64,000 nt of DNA, from contig CM073321.1 of assembly GCA_037043015.1 (NCBI GenBank), positions 3,415,001 to 3,479,000 on the forward strand. Reading direction: 5' to 3'. Below are positions 11,098 through 23,200 of the stretch, in pieces. Source of the DNA: Bryum argenteum (lineage: Eukaryota > Streptophyta > Bryopsida > Bryales > Bryaceae). Below the pieces are notes generated by a model. The model did not search any database, had not been told where the DNA came from, and was given only the letters and a program-made list of their open reading frames with translations. The position numbers and the translations under genes were made by a program. Numbering within the stretch: the first letter of the stretch is position 1; each line of letters starts with the position of its first letter.

Positions 11098-12108
11098 CTA
11101 GGGCATATACAACTCTGAGTCCTTCGACAGTTCATTATGCGTGGGTCTACGATGGCGCATAGTCTCGGCAAAATTCTCAGGACCGTTCAAATGCACGGAA
11201 AGACATATCTCGCCTATCCTCTTCAATAAGTCGGACTTTGGATCCTCCGGACAGGAATGGTTCCACGGAACAGTGAAAAGTGTGTTCTTTGTGGGAACCG
11301 CAATGCAAGTCTCAGGCTTGGAATCGACAATGAGCAAGTTATCGTCATTGAAATTGGCACCCTTCCTAGGATACAACCGACGCCGAGGATATTTTAAGAG
11401 GATGGAATTTGTCGTGCCGGGGTATTTGGCGAATGCGTAATTCTTCAACAACAGATTATCGCATTGGTTGGAAGCCAAGACAAGTCCAGGGGCACCGTCT
11501 GACTTCGAGAACAAAAAGGAGCAGAGTCCATGGACAACCTTAGGCTCTAGGGTACTCCAGACGTGGATGTGGCAAAACAAATTTAGTAAGCGAAGGAACC
11601 CGGTCAACCCGGGACGACAGTAGACAACCCTACCGGCAATTAAGGTTGGGACGGTGGAGGAAAACATCGGAGGACTATTGGGATCCGGAAAAGACAGGCA
11701 CTCTGCAGGCGTTGGGGTAGACTCAGAGGCCATCGAACATAGAACCCCGTCCAACTCCAACATCACATTCAACCACTTGGGCTTGGACCGTAAAAGACTG
11801 CGGGAGATATGCGTAATGGGTAGCTCGGGCGAGATACGCTGTTTGGGATGTTTGGACGGTTCTGCCTGCAGTGAGGGAACACGTAACAATGGCAAATGGT
11901 ATTAAAACAAGAGGGTGTGTACCTTGCAAAATGCTGAAGTATGCAAAGAACTGCCAGCACTGATTGGGTATTGAATCGCAACACCCAGAGGTAACATGAG
12001 GTGGTTGGCGGGGGATTTTGAAGCAATCGGACGGAAAAAGGTATTCAGAAGGGGGGCCTGGTAGAAAAGGACGAAGTTTAGAGCCTTGTGATGAGAAGGA
12101 CACAGGCT
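11098..12108 (-). CDS. FCP1/NIF-type HAD phosphatase-like protein
   Basis: Main exon 11,098-11,865, with a probable upstream exon at about 11,924-12,108 (donor AAGGTAC, acceptor CTGCAG). The domain begins WLNVMLELDGVLCSM (motif I), continues with RPGLTGFLRLLNLFCHIHVW and STLEPKVVHGL, and has LLIVDSKPETC at motif III, followed by NTLFTVPWNHSCPEDPKSDL. This is the order of an FCP1 homology (NIF) domain. The family dephosphorylates RNA polymerase II CTD or other proteins and needs DxDxT/V at motif I. Here the nucleophile Asp is Glu (ELDGV), and motif III has DS instead of DD, so activity is doubtful. It lies between unit B and the ORF at 10.3-10.9 kb, all on the minus strand. It is most likely transposon cargo or a captured host gene. 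Confidence 0.7.
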
Positions 12109-12421
12109 CACTGAAGACAAAAAGTGATGTGAAATAAATGAGTCTCCATTTTATTGAATGTTGTTTCAATAAGTACAACGATTATAAGTGTACTATGTAC
12201 AAAAAGCGAAACAACATCCAATAATTCGGAGACTACTCGTCGACCTACTCGCCGCCATCGGTGTCGGACTCCTGTCAAACAAGGAGCGCCGGCTTTAAGA
12301 TTACTAAATGCGAGAACTTCAAGACATGAGGGAATAGCAGAGCAAATGCCATCACCATCAGCGATCACAAAGACAAAGAGAAGAAAAGGATAGTAACTAA
12401 CCTCTGGATTTACCAGCGAAG

Positions 12422-14233
12422 TTATAGCCGTCTCCGTAGCAGCCACGGGAGAGTCATGGGAAGGAGCAACCTGTGAATGCTCCCCCACATCCAATGCGAC
12501 AGCAGAGGTGTGATGGTCGGCGTCGGCGCTGCCTCAGACGGGACATCATCCTCTTTTGCCAGCTTCTCCGAAATCTTGAGGGGTATGGGGCGGGGTGCGA
12601 TCTCCGGTTCAGCAACAGTAGCAGGTTGTGGAGGCGCGACGATGGCTGGTGGACTCGCGTTACAGAGGCTGAGGCAAGGTTGATCGGGATTGATGGAGGC
12701 AATGGGGACAGGAATACTAGGAAGTTGGGATAAGATATTTCCGAATGATTGAAACATCTGCTCCATCTTGCCTAGTGCCATGCGGGTTTCGGACTGAGAG
12801 CTCAGGAATGTGGACTCCAATCTGTCCACTCGAGCATTCGCGGCTGCGATATCTGCTAACCTTTGCTTCTCTCTCTCCGCTTCTCTCTCCGCTTCTTCCT
12901 TTGCCTTGCGAGCTTTCTGCGCCTTCTTCTCTTGCCGCTTCTGTGCCCGCTTCTGTTCCTTCGTGAGCACAGGGGCGACAATTTCCAGCTTCACTGGTGG
13001 TTGTGAAGGCTCTCCAGGCTCCTTGGGCTCGATAGGAAGTAGAGGATTATCCTCATCGCTTTTGGGCTTTGGAGAACTAGGCTCCTCCGAGAAGTCATAA
13101 TACCGGATTACTTTGTTATCCTCCGGCTCGTCTTCAGGCTTCCAGACCCCTTTCACAAACCATTTGTCGTACTTCCCCTTCTCAATCTGCCTCCTGTGTG
13201 CGCTCTGCGGGCATTGGGAAGGAGGCGCCAAAGTAGTCTCCTCCTGGGATGGATCAGGAGCCACCTCGTTGACTAAGGTCATGGCCGCGAGGTCAGCATC
13301 ATCAGCGCGGTCATCGTCGTCGCCGTCGCCATCGCTCGAACTCTCAACATCGTCATTGTCTGACGAGTCAGAGCTGTCGGATGATGATGCATCCCGTCGC
13401 AAACGCTCTTGCCCGGGTACTACATCGTCTTCGCCAAAGAGATCCCGGTAGATGAGATCATTTGAGATCTTTGTACGAATCTCCCTTCGAAACCCCGAGG
13501 GTGGAACCCTCTGCTCAACCGGAGTCCCAGCGGCCCCAAGATCGACGACCCCAGGAGACTGCTGGTTTAGCTCGAGTCGAGGTAAATCCTCCTCCGATGG
13601 TCGACCACGACGCAAGCGCTGGGGGGGGGGGCTCTCAATGTCCCCGACGACATTGCAGGCGCCATAGTTGGCTTCGAGCGCCCTCTGTGCTTGAGGCACA
13701 ATAGCGCTTCTGGACCGAGAAGCCTCTCCAGCTCGCGCCTCAGAAGAAGAACGCTTCGCAGATTCGCGCGGGGGGGCGCATGCTGTACCGCGGCCATGAG
13801 ATGCAGAAGACCAAGCTCGACCCCTTCCACGACTCTGAGGGGGAGTACGAGCAGTACCACGACCACGAGGGGGAGCACGAGCAGTACTGGACGGAATTGC
13901 CACCGCAGCCCAGTCAATTGCGGGAGGAGACACGAGAGGAACAGCTCAATCCATGGGGGAATTCATCCCCGCCGGAGAAGAAGGACCACCTTCATCTTCA
14001 CGCTCGTGCTCACAAGCTGAAGAGTCGTCGCTTACAGGCTCGGTGGACTTCTTCTTCGACTTCCTCTTCTTTCCCTTCCCGGACCCTTCAGCAGAAGGCT
14101 TAGGACCGCGATTTACGTATGCCGCGATGTTGATATCGTTGTAGTCCAGATGTTGGTAGTCCGTCGCAGCATTTGTATAAGCCTCCGCCTCGGTCTCGCT
14201 GATAACAACATATGTCTCAGCCTGGCACATCTG
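12422..14233 (-). CDS. Unit B, long disordered C-terminal region
   Basis: Continues the methylase-like part of unit B. The exon starts after an acceptor (AAACAG) at about 14,233 and reads MCQAETYVVISETEAEA, the end of motif I and the following strand. Then come basic and acidic low-complexity segments (GKGKKRKSKKK; SSSDSSDSSDNDDVESSSDG), then a Lys/Glu/Arg helix (KRQEKKAQKARKAKEEAERE), likely a coiled coil, then a Pro-rich tail to a stop at 12,422. One frame is open from 13,933 to 12,422 (503 codons), with a shift near 13,935-13,950. EDLPRLELNQQ (13,560-13,590) is encoded by a palindrome remnant. The region from 12,109 to 12,421 shows no gene. Confidence 0.45.
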
Positions 14234-14275
14234 TTTTAGAAGGAGACAGAAACTTATAAGAAGACTAAGAGGAAA

Positions 14276-14480
14276 TAGCTCGACTCGAGCTAAAAGGCAA
14301 TGGAGAAAATAAAATGATTGAAGAGATTTAAGCGTGAGACCGTTTAGCTCGAGTCGAGCTAAACGAGCATTAGACCGTTTAGCTCGAGTCAAGCTAAACG
14401 AGCATGAGACCGTTTAGCTTGAGTCGAGTTAAACGAGCATGAGACCGTTTAGCTCGAGTCGAGCTAAACGAGCATGAGCA
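14276..14480. repeat. Palindrome array at 35-nt period inside a unit B intron
   Basis: Four copies of the TTTAGCTCGA-N-TCGAGCTAAA palindrome start at 14,343, 14,378, 14,413 and 14,448, an exact 35-nt period, in units of type CGTTTAGCTC...GAGCTAAACGAGCAT. A further copy lies at 14,278-14,297. All are inside the intron between the exons ending KPMLAGI and starting MCQAETY, so a spliced message would lose them. Confidence 0.85.
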
Positions 14481-14504
14481 GTTCCAATTAAAGGAATGGT
14501 GCGA

Positions 14505-15854
14505 GGTACTTACAATTCCAGCCAACATTGGCTTTGTGCCACCCATTATCGATAAAAACTTCCCTCCCGGAAATGAGAACATCTTCAGCACCCGACAATA
14601 GAACTCCAATCGAAGCTCGGTGTGACTGAGACCAAGGTCGTGTTCTCTGTACGCGCCGGGCTTCGAGTAGAGGGGCAACTCTGGAGCGTAGAATACAGAG
14701 GGTATTGCATCCAACACACTGTGAGCATGGCTGCTCTTCTTGACAAGGAAGAGGAGGGGGAGCAAGTGCTTCTCTAAAGCTTTTCCCTCTGCAATGCCGT
14801 TGAAACGCTCGTTGCTGGCAGGCATGTAGTTGGCTGCCTTGCGAGCGTACTCGTCCTTCAACTTCTTGTCGACGTAAACCACTACTTGGCAATGACGGTC
14901 GACGTTGGAGGTGATGAACATCCAGACCTCGGGATTTTTGATGTGAGGATCGGTCACGGTGTCTGCCCACACATCAAGGAATTCTTGGACGTATGGACTC
15001 TCGGTGTCGTCTACTCTACTTCCACTACCAAGGACAGATCGTAAATCAATCAAGCCGATATCACACTTGCTAGATTGGTTCCAGGCGTAGTTCTTGTTCC
15101 AAATCCCGAATTTAAATTCGGAAGAGTAAAAGAGCCGCGTTTAAACAATTGGTGCAGGAGGTTCAAACGTCCCTTTGACATCGCGGAACTTCTTGAAGAA
15201 CTCGCCTGCATATTCCAAAATCTCTGCTGCACTCCTATTCTTCGTCTGCTTTTGGCGGTAGAGGGTAAAGAACGAGTCGCCCGGGACCGAGAGAAGCATG
15301 GACATAGTCTGACGAGTCAGATTGTATTCCACCTTAAATTTCTTCCAGTTGTCGACATGGAAGTGCTACTCGGAGTCGAACAAACCCAGCAAGGGCTTGA
15401 GGTTGTGCAATTCCCTCGCGACACTGTTCTTCCTCTTCCAATTCTCGACCCACTGCTTTGCACTCATACACTGGAAGTACTTCTTCGCAGGCTTCCTCGC
15501 GGCCACCTTGGGGTAGGGCAATGTCCAATCCGGAGTCTCGTTCAGCAAGTGCTGCGCCAACACCTCGAGGTCCTCTGCGTCTAACTGCCCCATTCCCTTG
15601 AAGAACTCCCTCCTCAAGGTGAACTTCTTTGCGGCGGTTTCTCAATCTTTCGCCTGATTGAATGGGAGCTCGGTGTCGGGGTCAATCAGCTCTCCAAGTC
15701 CGTAGTCGGTGATGAACCTCTTCCACAACTCGTAGACGTCGTCTGGAGATGTGATGATCAGGAGCTCGTTGCGAAGGTCGGACGGTCTGACGATCTTGTC
15801 CTTCGCGCTAGTGTTGATGCTCATGAACCTCTTCTCCATAGCAGCCGCGAATGC
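14505..15854 (-). pseudogene. Unit B, middle domain and methylase-like region
   Basis: A single frame runs from the acceptor at 15,855 (GTGCAG|GCATTC) to the donor ATT|GTAAGT at about 14,513. It is interrupted only by TGA at 15,642, TAG at 15,366 and TAA at 15,141. It holds NELLIITSPDDVYELWKRF, a Trp-rich middle (PDWTLPYPKVAARKPAKKYF), CDIGLIDLRSVLG at the motif IV position, and HTELRLEFYCRVLKMFSFPG followed by GKFLSIMGGTKPMLAG. The last aligns with unit C ERGLVIDFGAATGTSVQAA, the SAM-binding motif I. Methylase relationship is inferred from this alignment and from coupling to a ParB-like domain. Three stops in an otherwise conserved frame imply recent decay. Confidence 0.5.
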
Positions 15855-15991
15855 CTGCACCAAAGCCAAACAAATAAGAAACAAGCTATGCTGTTTTAGC
15901 TCGAATGGAGCTAAAACGGCGTCTTGAAAAACTTAGACAAATAATGCAATTTAAGCCAACCAGAAATAGAATAGAACAAGTAATCTCATAC

Positions 15992-17313
15992 CTCATAACG
16001 CTTACGGTTATCTACTTCAAGCGGTGTTTCACGTCGGTGTGGCTTCTTCAGTTTTTGAGGGCGGCCATAGTCTTCCCAAACCTTTCTAGCGCCCATAATG
16101 TTCGTCGCCCAGGAAGGAATGAACGTGCCAGCATTGTTCGTCTTGTTGGCCATGGCCGACACGTCGAGAATCTTGCCAATGTTGGAATGCCACACAACAT
16201 GGGTTTTCCATGTCTGCAGGGCAAGGATCTTCATCTTGTCGACCTTCTTGTTACGAATCAGCTGTTTCGCAGCCTCAACGTGGTGCTGCCCATCGATTAT
16301 ACGGAACCGACAACTTTGGACCAGATCTTCCCAATCCCAAATCTCAGGCTCATCTTTAATCTTTGGCATAATGATGATGGTTTGTCTGGAAGTAACATCG
16401 AGGGAATTCATCAAGATGTTCTTGTAATGCGCTATTCCGGCCGGTTCCAAAGATCGGACGATAAACCTTGGTTCTGCCGGGTCGAGCAGGTTGATCGACA
16501 CGTCAAGCGGATTGTCGCGACCAAAGACATAACACTCTGCACAGTTGTCCCAATAGTCCTTCAGAGACTTCGTTGCATCCTTATATTTGATCTCCTTCTC
16601 CGAGACAGCGACGTTCATTGTAGGGTTAATGAACGTAAGTGCGCTGCCGGAGGATTTGCTCCTCTTGGAGCCAGAGCTGGATGAGATCGGGTTTGGCCGC
16701 TTCGATCTCTGCCCACCTTGACTTCTCTCTAGACTGCCTAGACCCGATAGAGCATTCCCGGATGGAGCCTGCAGCAGTAGACTCCCGGACCGTTTCATCG
16801 GAGCCTTGCCTTTCTTTTTTGCAGTTTCGAAATCAGACAGAGCCTTCCAGATCTGCGCAGTGTATGGAATGCACGATCTCACAAAGGCTTTCGGCGAAGA
16901 AACATTGGGCAGCAATTTTGTGTCGATATGATGAAGCTGAGTGGGATCCACCTTGCCGACCATATAATTGCGGATGAAGTCGTGGGAGAAACGGACTCCG
17001 TTGGGGGGAAATACAATAGTGAAGACGAAACCTTCGACCTCCACTGCTTCGAACTTGATCAGGAGGAATTCGTCTTCATAAGTAAAAGTTCGATGAAGGC
17101 ATCAAGACACAGAGGTAAAAATGCCCCGTGAGACCCCGATTGTTGATAGAAGAAGAAATGGGTCTTGTTCATCGGACGAATAGACCAAGAATTGATGGAA
17201 TTTGTCTTGGGGGTCCACAACCTCCCCCATTGAGCGTCCACAGCAATAGCTGCAAGCGGATCGTCTGCTGCTTCGAGTTGTACTGGTGCAAGGAATCCCT
17301 CCAGGGCTTGCAT
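15992..17313 (-). CDS. Unit B, ParB/sulfiredoxin-like N-terminal region
   Basis: An open frame from about 17,044 to the donor GAG|GTATGAG at 15,991. A leading segment to 17,313 (MQALEGFLAPVQLEAADDPL) joins after a shift or small intron near 17,060-17,110. The ParB-like region runs from AEPRFIVRSLEPAG through RQTIIIMPKI to CRFRIIDGQHHVEAAKQLI, about 60 residues later than the first strand, as expected for ParB/Srx folds. The signature is DGQHH here and GNHR in units A and C. A Ser/Lys-rich linker (SKRPNPISSSSGSKRSKSSG) precedes it. As transposon cargo it may bind DNA; whether it binds the element's own palindromes is speculation. Confidence 0.6.
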
Positions 17314-17644
17314 GTTATAAGTGACCTGTGGATAACAAATTAACAGAGGGTGAATTAGCTCGATTCGAGCTAAATGAACACATTAGGTGAGAACATCGAT
17401 ATGAAGTGGAGTATTATCTCAGGAACAGACTCTTGCTGCTCCGCATCCATGTCGACTTCCATTTCAGGCTCGGCAGGTGCATTCGCAGCCATCTGAACAA
17501 TTCTGGCAGTTTGTTTGGTTCTCGGCATCACTGTCATTCAACAAATGAGAATCACATGTAATATTCGCAAGGGCAGTAGAACATCGTCATTATCTTGACG
17601 ATCAAATCCGGAAAGAACTTTAACATGTCTTGATTAAGTGGCGA

Positions 17645-18755
17645 GATCAATTAGCTCAAATCGAGCTAAATGGGCTTGACCTCAAAACGTGGATCGAAAC
17701 CATGTAGCTCGAGTCGAGCTGAATATGCATGACCCTGAACCAAATAGTAAGTCCATTTAGCTCGACTCGAGCTAAATTGGCTTGACCTCTAATACAATTA
17801 AATGGTCTCGACGAGTAAAATGGGTAAGTTGAGATGAGAAGCTAAATGGGCTAAACGAATTAACAGGCTAATTAGGCCTTGACTTGCAACATGGAAGTAA
17901 GTCCATTTAGCTCGACTTGAGCTAAATGGGCTTACTGCTATGTTTCAGGGCATGCAACATGGCCTTAAGTCCCCAAACGGGGTCCGTGACCATTTAGCTC
18001 GAGTCGAGCTAAATGGGCGTCACCTGCAACGGAGTAGTAAGCCCATTTAGCTCGAATCGAGCTAAATGTGCTTATTGCTCTGATTCAGTGCAAGCCCATT
18101 TAGCTCGAGTCGAGCTAAATGGGCTTACTAATCTGCTGCAGGTTAAGCCTATTTAGCTCGACTCGAGCTAAATGACCCTGACGTCGTTTTAGGTTCGTGA
18201 TCTTTTAGCTCGAGTCGAGTTAAATGGGCTTGACCTGCTACATGGCAGTAAGCCCATTTAGCTCGACTCGAGCTAAATGGGCTTACTGCTCTGATTCGGG
18301 GCAACCCCATTTAGCTCGACTCGAGCTAAATGAGCCTAACCTCGTATGAGGGCCATGACCATTTAGCTCGAGTCGAGCTAAATGGGCTTGCCCTACCACA
18401 GTGTAGTAAGCCCATTTAGCTCAACTCGAGCTAAATGGTCACGGACCTCATATGATGTCAGGCCCATTTAGCTTGATTCGAGCTAAATGGGCTTACCCTA
18501 ATTGAGAGCAATAAGCCCATTTAGCTTGAGTCGAGCTAAATGGGCTTACTGCCCTGTAGCAGGTGAAGCCCATTTAGCTCGAATCGAGCTAAATGGTCAC
18601 GGACCTCATACGATGGCAGACCCATTTAGCTTGAGTCGAGCTAAATGGGCTTACCTATAATCAGAGCAGTAAGCCCATTTAGCTCGAGTCGAGCTAAATG
18701 GGCTTACTGCCCTGTAGCAGGTGAAGCCCATTTAGCTCGACTCGAGCTAAATGGG
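17645..18755. repeat. Palindrome array I, 52-53-nt period
   Basis: About 19 copies of an odd palindrome with 10-nt arms TTTAGCTCGA and TCGAGCTAAA around one base, often extended by CCCA...TGGG to 29 nt. From 18,045 to 18,730 fourteen copies follow at strictly 52 or 53 nt; the first five (17,650-17,995) are less regular. The 24-nt spacers are not unique. They fall into a few families in both orientations (CTTACTGCCCTGTAGCAGGT; CTTGACCTGCTACATGGCAG, near the reverse complement). This is a palindromic minisatellite. Confidence 0.95.
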
Positions 18756-18796
18756 CTTGGTGGTCTTGGAGGGTTAAATAATTTAATGAAGTTAAA

Positions 18797-18890
18797 TTGG
18801 CATCGAGCTAAATGGGCATCGAGCTAAATGGGCATCGAGCTAAATGGGCATCGAGCTAAATGAGCACCGAGCTAAATGAGCTGAAAGTTG
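18797..18890. repeat. Half-palindrome tandem repeat, 16-nt period
   Basis: Directly after array I, five copies of the 16-mer GGGCATCGAGCTAAAT (later GAGCACCGAGCTAAAT) run head to tail. Each contains only the right arm of the palindrome. Confidence 0.9.
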
Positions 18891-19038
18891 AAAATGAGCG
18901 CATTTCAGAAGAAAAACACAAATTTCGAAGCGAAGAACAGAAATTGGAAGACCCCCATTACTCTGCGAGCAACATTCCATAACATTGTGCATTGCAATGT
19001 ACTGAAAATGCTATGAAAATGCCAACTCAATCCAAAAC

Positions 19039-19578
19039 CTAAAAGTGCAGAATCAGCAACTTACAATGAAGCTGGACAAAAATGCCCTGAAGATGCAGCA
19101 ACGATGCTTGCGTCGTAATGCAGGCGAGAGATGGACGAGCCGCAGCAACAAAGTGAAAATACGGAAGAGGAAGAAAAGCGCAGAGAGCGTGCAGCAATTG
19201 AAGGCTGAAGGCGCGGCGAATGAACACAGGAAAGAGGAAGAAGGCGGAGCAGGTGAGCACGAAGCGAGAAGGTGGAGACGGAGAGCATGCGCAACTCAAG
19301 AGAAAGGCGCGAGCAGCAGGATGGACACAACAAGGCGCGAGCAGCAGGATCGACACAACAAGGCGCGAGCAGCAGGATCGACACAACAAGGCGTGAGCAG
19401 GAGCAAGAGAAAGGCGCGGCAGCTGGGCGGAGGGAGGCGGGTGGAAAGAGCTGGCCGAAGGGGGCCACTCCTGCCCTGTCTGCAGCCCGTCCGCCGCCGT
19501 TTGGTGTTGCCCGGGCTGCCCGGGTTGCCCGGCCCAAGCCGACCTGCTTGGGCTGCCCAACCTGCCCGGGTTGGCTGA
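19039..19578. repeat. GC-rich low-complexity block with a 28-nt tandem
   Basis: From about 19,313 to 19,400 a 28-nt unit beginning AAGGCGCGAGCAGCAGGATC is repeated three times with a partial fourth. GGGCTGCCCGGGTTGCCCGG repeats follow at 19,508-19,575. Both strands are open here only because the sequence is repetitive; I do not call a gene. Confidence 0.6.
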
Positions 19579-19599
19579 TTTCTCGGTTTTTTTAAAAAT

Positions 19600-20195
19600 T
19601 TATATTTTTTTTTGTTTTTTTTCGTTTTTGTTTTGTAAGTTAAATTTATTCTATGCTAAAAACTTTGATTAATTGGTAGGAAAGCAAATTAAGGTTAGGA
19701 AACATATTTTAAATCTTAAAAAGGAAACTTATAAATATGATGGTGATATTTATAACTTGTATAAAAAACAAATCTACATGCTACGAGTTTTTTGTAAAAG
19801 ATTTATTACTTTCAAACTTTGAATAATAAGTGAAATGTAACTAAATAAAATACAAGAATAAGATTGTTGTAATTGTATTACTTTATAAGAACCTTAAAAA
19901 TATGAAAGAATCCTTCAAATAATATATACGGGTAACGAGTCTGTATGTCATCATTTACATTAACCCTCTTAAGTTTGTATATGGAAGTGATTATCATTTC
20001 TAAAATACCTAAAGAAAACCATATTTTTGTAGTGAACGTGTTAAAAATATTAAATGCTAAAAGAAACTATTTGTAGAAAGAAATGAGAATTCAATAATCC
20101 GACAAAATTTAAAAGAGTAAAAACAAAAAATGTATGGGCAAGATGAGAGTGTAACTAAGTGGTTTTTATAACCTTAATAGAAAATAAATTCTTCA

Positions 20196-20247
<52 letters not shown>

Positions 20248-23200
20248 ATTTTAACTATGAAAGATTTTCAATTCAGCTTCCTTATAAATCATGAAGGTAT
20301 AATGTTCAGAGATGGAAAATAATTTTTTTTTTGTTCTTGCATAATGATTTGGTATATTTCGTAAACCCAAAAAATCATTTTCTGAAATAGCGTTTTTTCC
20401 ATTTCTTATTTATATTGACTTTGCAATGTTGTCTTAAAAAATAACTTTAATTTTTCAATATTATAACCTCTCAAAAAATTCTTTATATAGAGATATGCAA
20501 AAACTCATTAAAAATAGGAGAAAATTAAAATCAGAATTCTCTGTAAGTTTGAGCTATTCTTGGAAAACAGATAATTCTAAACAAAATTTAAATTTAAATT
20601 AGCATTTATTGCACTTGTGTGCAATATACACGTTCATTGCTCTAAAAGAGCCTCAATCCTAAAGTCCAAATCAATGGTGAATTGTGAAACATGTAATTAT
20701 GCCTTCCTTAGTTTTGTTAGCCAAATCTTAGGCTCCTATTTCAACATAAAATTTGTTGTATTGGCAGTTATTGTTCAATTGAATGTATGAACAAGTAGTG
20801 ATCACCCGTAAATTGCAAAACAATAATTACCATTAATTTTAATTTACTTATTAATAGTATAGGAGAATGATATTTATTTATTCAATTTAGTTTTCTAAAT
20901 CTTTTCATTTACTTTTGAAAACATCATCAGAAGATTTATGGTCTTCAGGTTATGGAACTTAGTTTTGTACATGACGTTTCACTTTTAACTAATGTAATCA
21001 TGAGTAATATAAGCAATTTTAAGTAGAACTGAACCGGTCGATTAATTCTAAAGTGCCTTAATAGACTCTAAATGTCACATGTATGAATTTGTCACCATCA
21101 ACGTTATAAACATTATCAATTACAAACATTGCCTACCTGATTTAGCAAGTATCTAATGATAAAGATGAGTATATTGTATATAAATAATCATACTAATTAT
21201 ATATAAATGTCTAAGCCGAATTACTGTTTTCAAACTCAAACTAGAGACATTTAAGAACTAATTTTAAATCTTAATCGTAATTAAAAACTTAATTTTATCA
21301 TTTTATATAAATAAGTGCATTAAACTGCAGTCTAAAGAAATTCACTATGAATCTGATTATTTATGATTGTCTTAAAATGAAATACATAAGTCTTCTTTAC
21401 TATTATAATTGTTTGAAAGTCTAAATACAAACTTTAGATCTCTAAATGCAAACTTAATATTAGAAGTACAAACTTAGAACCAACAAGAACGAACTTGAAA
21501 CCCGCCAATATAATTTTAAAACCCGCAAGTATTAACTTAACACTTTTGGTCCTTTACTACAAACTAAGAACACTCAAATATTTATTTAGGATCTAAGCTG
21601 AATTCTAGGAATCTAATTTTATGATTTTATTAAAATTAATGCATAAATCCAAAGTTTCAACAATTAGGATCGTATTATTTATACTTTCATTTGTGTCGAT
21701 CATAATTCACGAGGAAACATTAACGACCAATGTGACGGGCGACATTGTAAAATTTGAATCAAGCAAAAAGAACCCCTTGCGCTTCTACTACATCGCCTTC
21801 TATACCGATTGCTTGCATTTCTTGAAAAAAATATGAGGAACAATACTTAACTTGTCTTCAATTTCAATTTCGCATACCTAAGTTTGCATAGGCAAACCTA
21901 AGTTTCTTAAGATAGTAAGATACAAAATTACAAAAAAGATATTTTTGATTCTAAATATTTAATTTTCATTAGTAAAACGTTAACTTATTTCACCTACATT
22001 AAGTAATTTTGTAGGCAATTAGCATATTGTTAGCACGGAATAAAATAAAGTATTTACGCACAATTAAAATTGCATTTAATTTATGTATGACAAATGCCCA
22101 TGATTATTAATCTACATTTCCTCGTTTAGTAGGGAAATATCCTAATGGAACAAAACATTAAAAATATTCACATTCAACTATTAGAACTGTTAGACATTAT
22201 ATATTATTAAAAAAAATAAAATAGAGTAGATTATTCTATTGATAGAATAACTATTATTTAAATATAAATTAATGTAGTAATATAGTATATAATAGCATAT
22301 TCAATAATACTGAATATACCTTATTATAATAAGAAATATATTTTCATACAGTACAATATGGTAAAACAAAACATATTAGTATATTAATCAAAAATTAATC
22401 TAAACACCTTCATCTTTAATCAAAAACTAATACTTAAGTAAAGAATATATAAATAAAATAGTAATGACGATTTCACATAAATATTGTGCTAGGGTAAACA
22501 TGGCACATGTAAACAAATAACGAAATTTAAAATATAATGCACAACCAATACATTTGATTCTCATAGCTTAATATACAAATCTCCTAAAAATGAATGTGCC
22601 ATTTGCAAACATTTTACAGTAGCAATTATCAGATTGATTCAATGAAAGAACCAAGCGCGGAGCGGAATCAAGTAGATCAATCCTACTATGATCTACTGGA
22701 TGAAACGGAGGCTGCACCAAATTGACCGGAAGAAGAGCTTTCAAGCGATGCAAACAAGCGCAAGAAAGAGAATGAGCGCGAGGATTAGTCAAAGTAGCAT
22801 GAGATAGGAGTAGGAGCAGAAGACAACGGCGGAATAGCGAAAGGAGATGTGCGCGGGGAAAGTGGAGAGTGCGCTACGAGATTGAATGCGGTGCGAGAGT
22901 CCTCAATTAGAGTATAGAATTTAGGCTATAGAATTTAGGAATTAAGGTTTTGGTTATTGTGTTAAAGGTTCAGGATTAAAGGTTAATTATTTTTGAAGTT
23001 AAAGAGTAAAGATTTAAAAGTAAACATAGAAGTTAGATATCAACTTTATAAAAGAAAGTGTAAATGCGGATACATTATAAATTTTTGAAAATAACTTTAG
23101 AATACTATAATATAAAAAGCATCTTAGCATAAGAATTGAAGTAAAACAAAATATTATTATGTTTGAATATCACACATACAATACTAAACTTCTAAAATAC

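Noticed and set aside
11098..11865. Active CTD phosphatase gene
   Set aside because: The catalytic Asp of motif I is Glu, and motif III is altered.
12473..13700. Plus-strand open frames opposite the unit B tail
   Set aside because: They are Ser/Leu/Pro-rich mirror images of a low-complexity minus-strand coding region with no motif or splice sites of their own.
3229..17313. Bacterial or phage contamination because of ParB and methylase-like domains
   Set aside because: The genes have GT-AG introns at conserved positions, long disordered regions and plant-type transposons in and around them.
18045..18755. CRISPR array
   Set aside because: Spacing and repeat length mimic CRISPR, but spacers recur in a few families and both orientations, repeats vary, no cas genes are present, and the DNA is eukaryotic.
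19045..19595. Proteins encoded on both strands of the 19-kb GC block
   Set aside because: Several frames on both strands are open only because of 28-nt and GGGCTGCCCGGG repeats.
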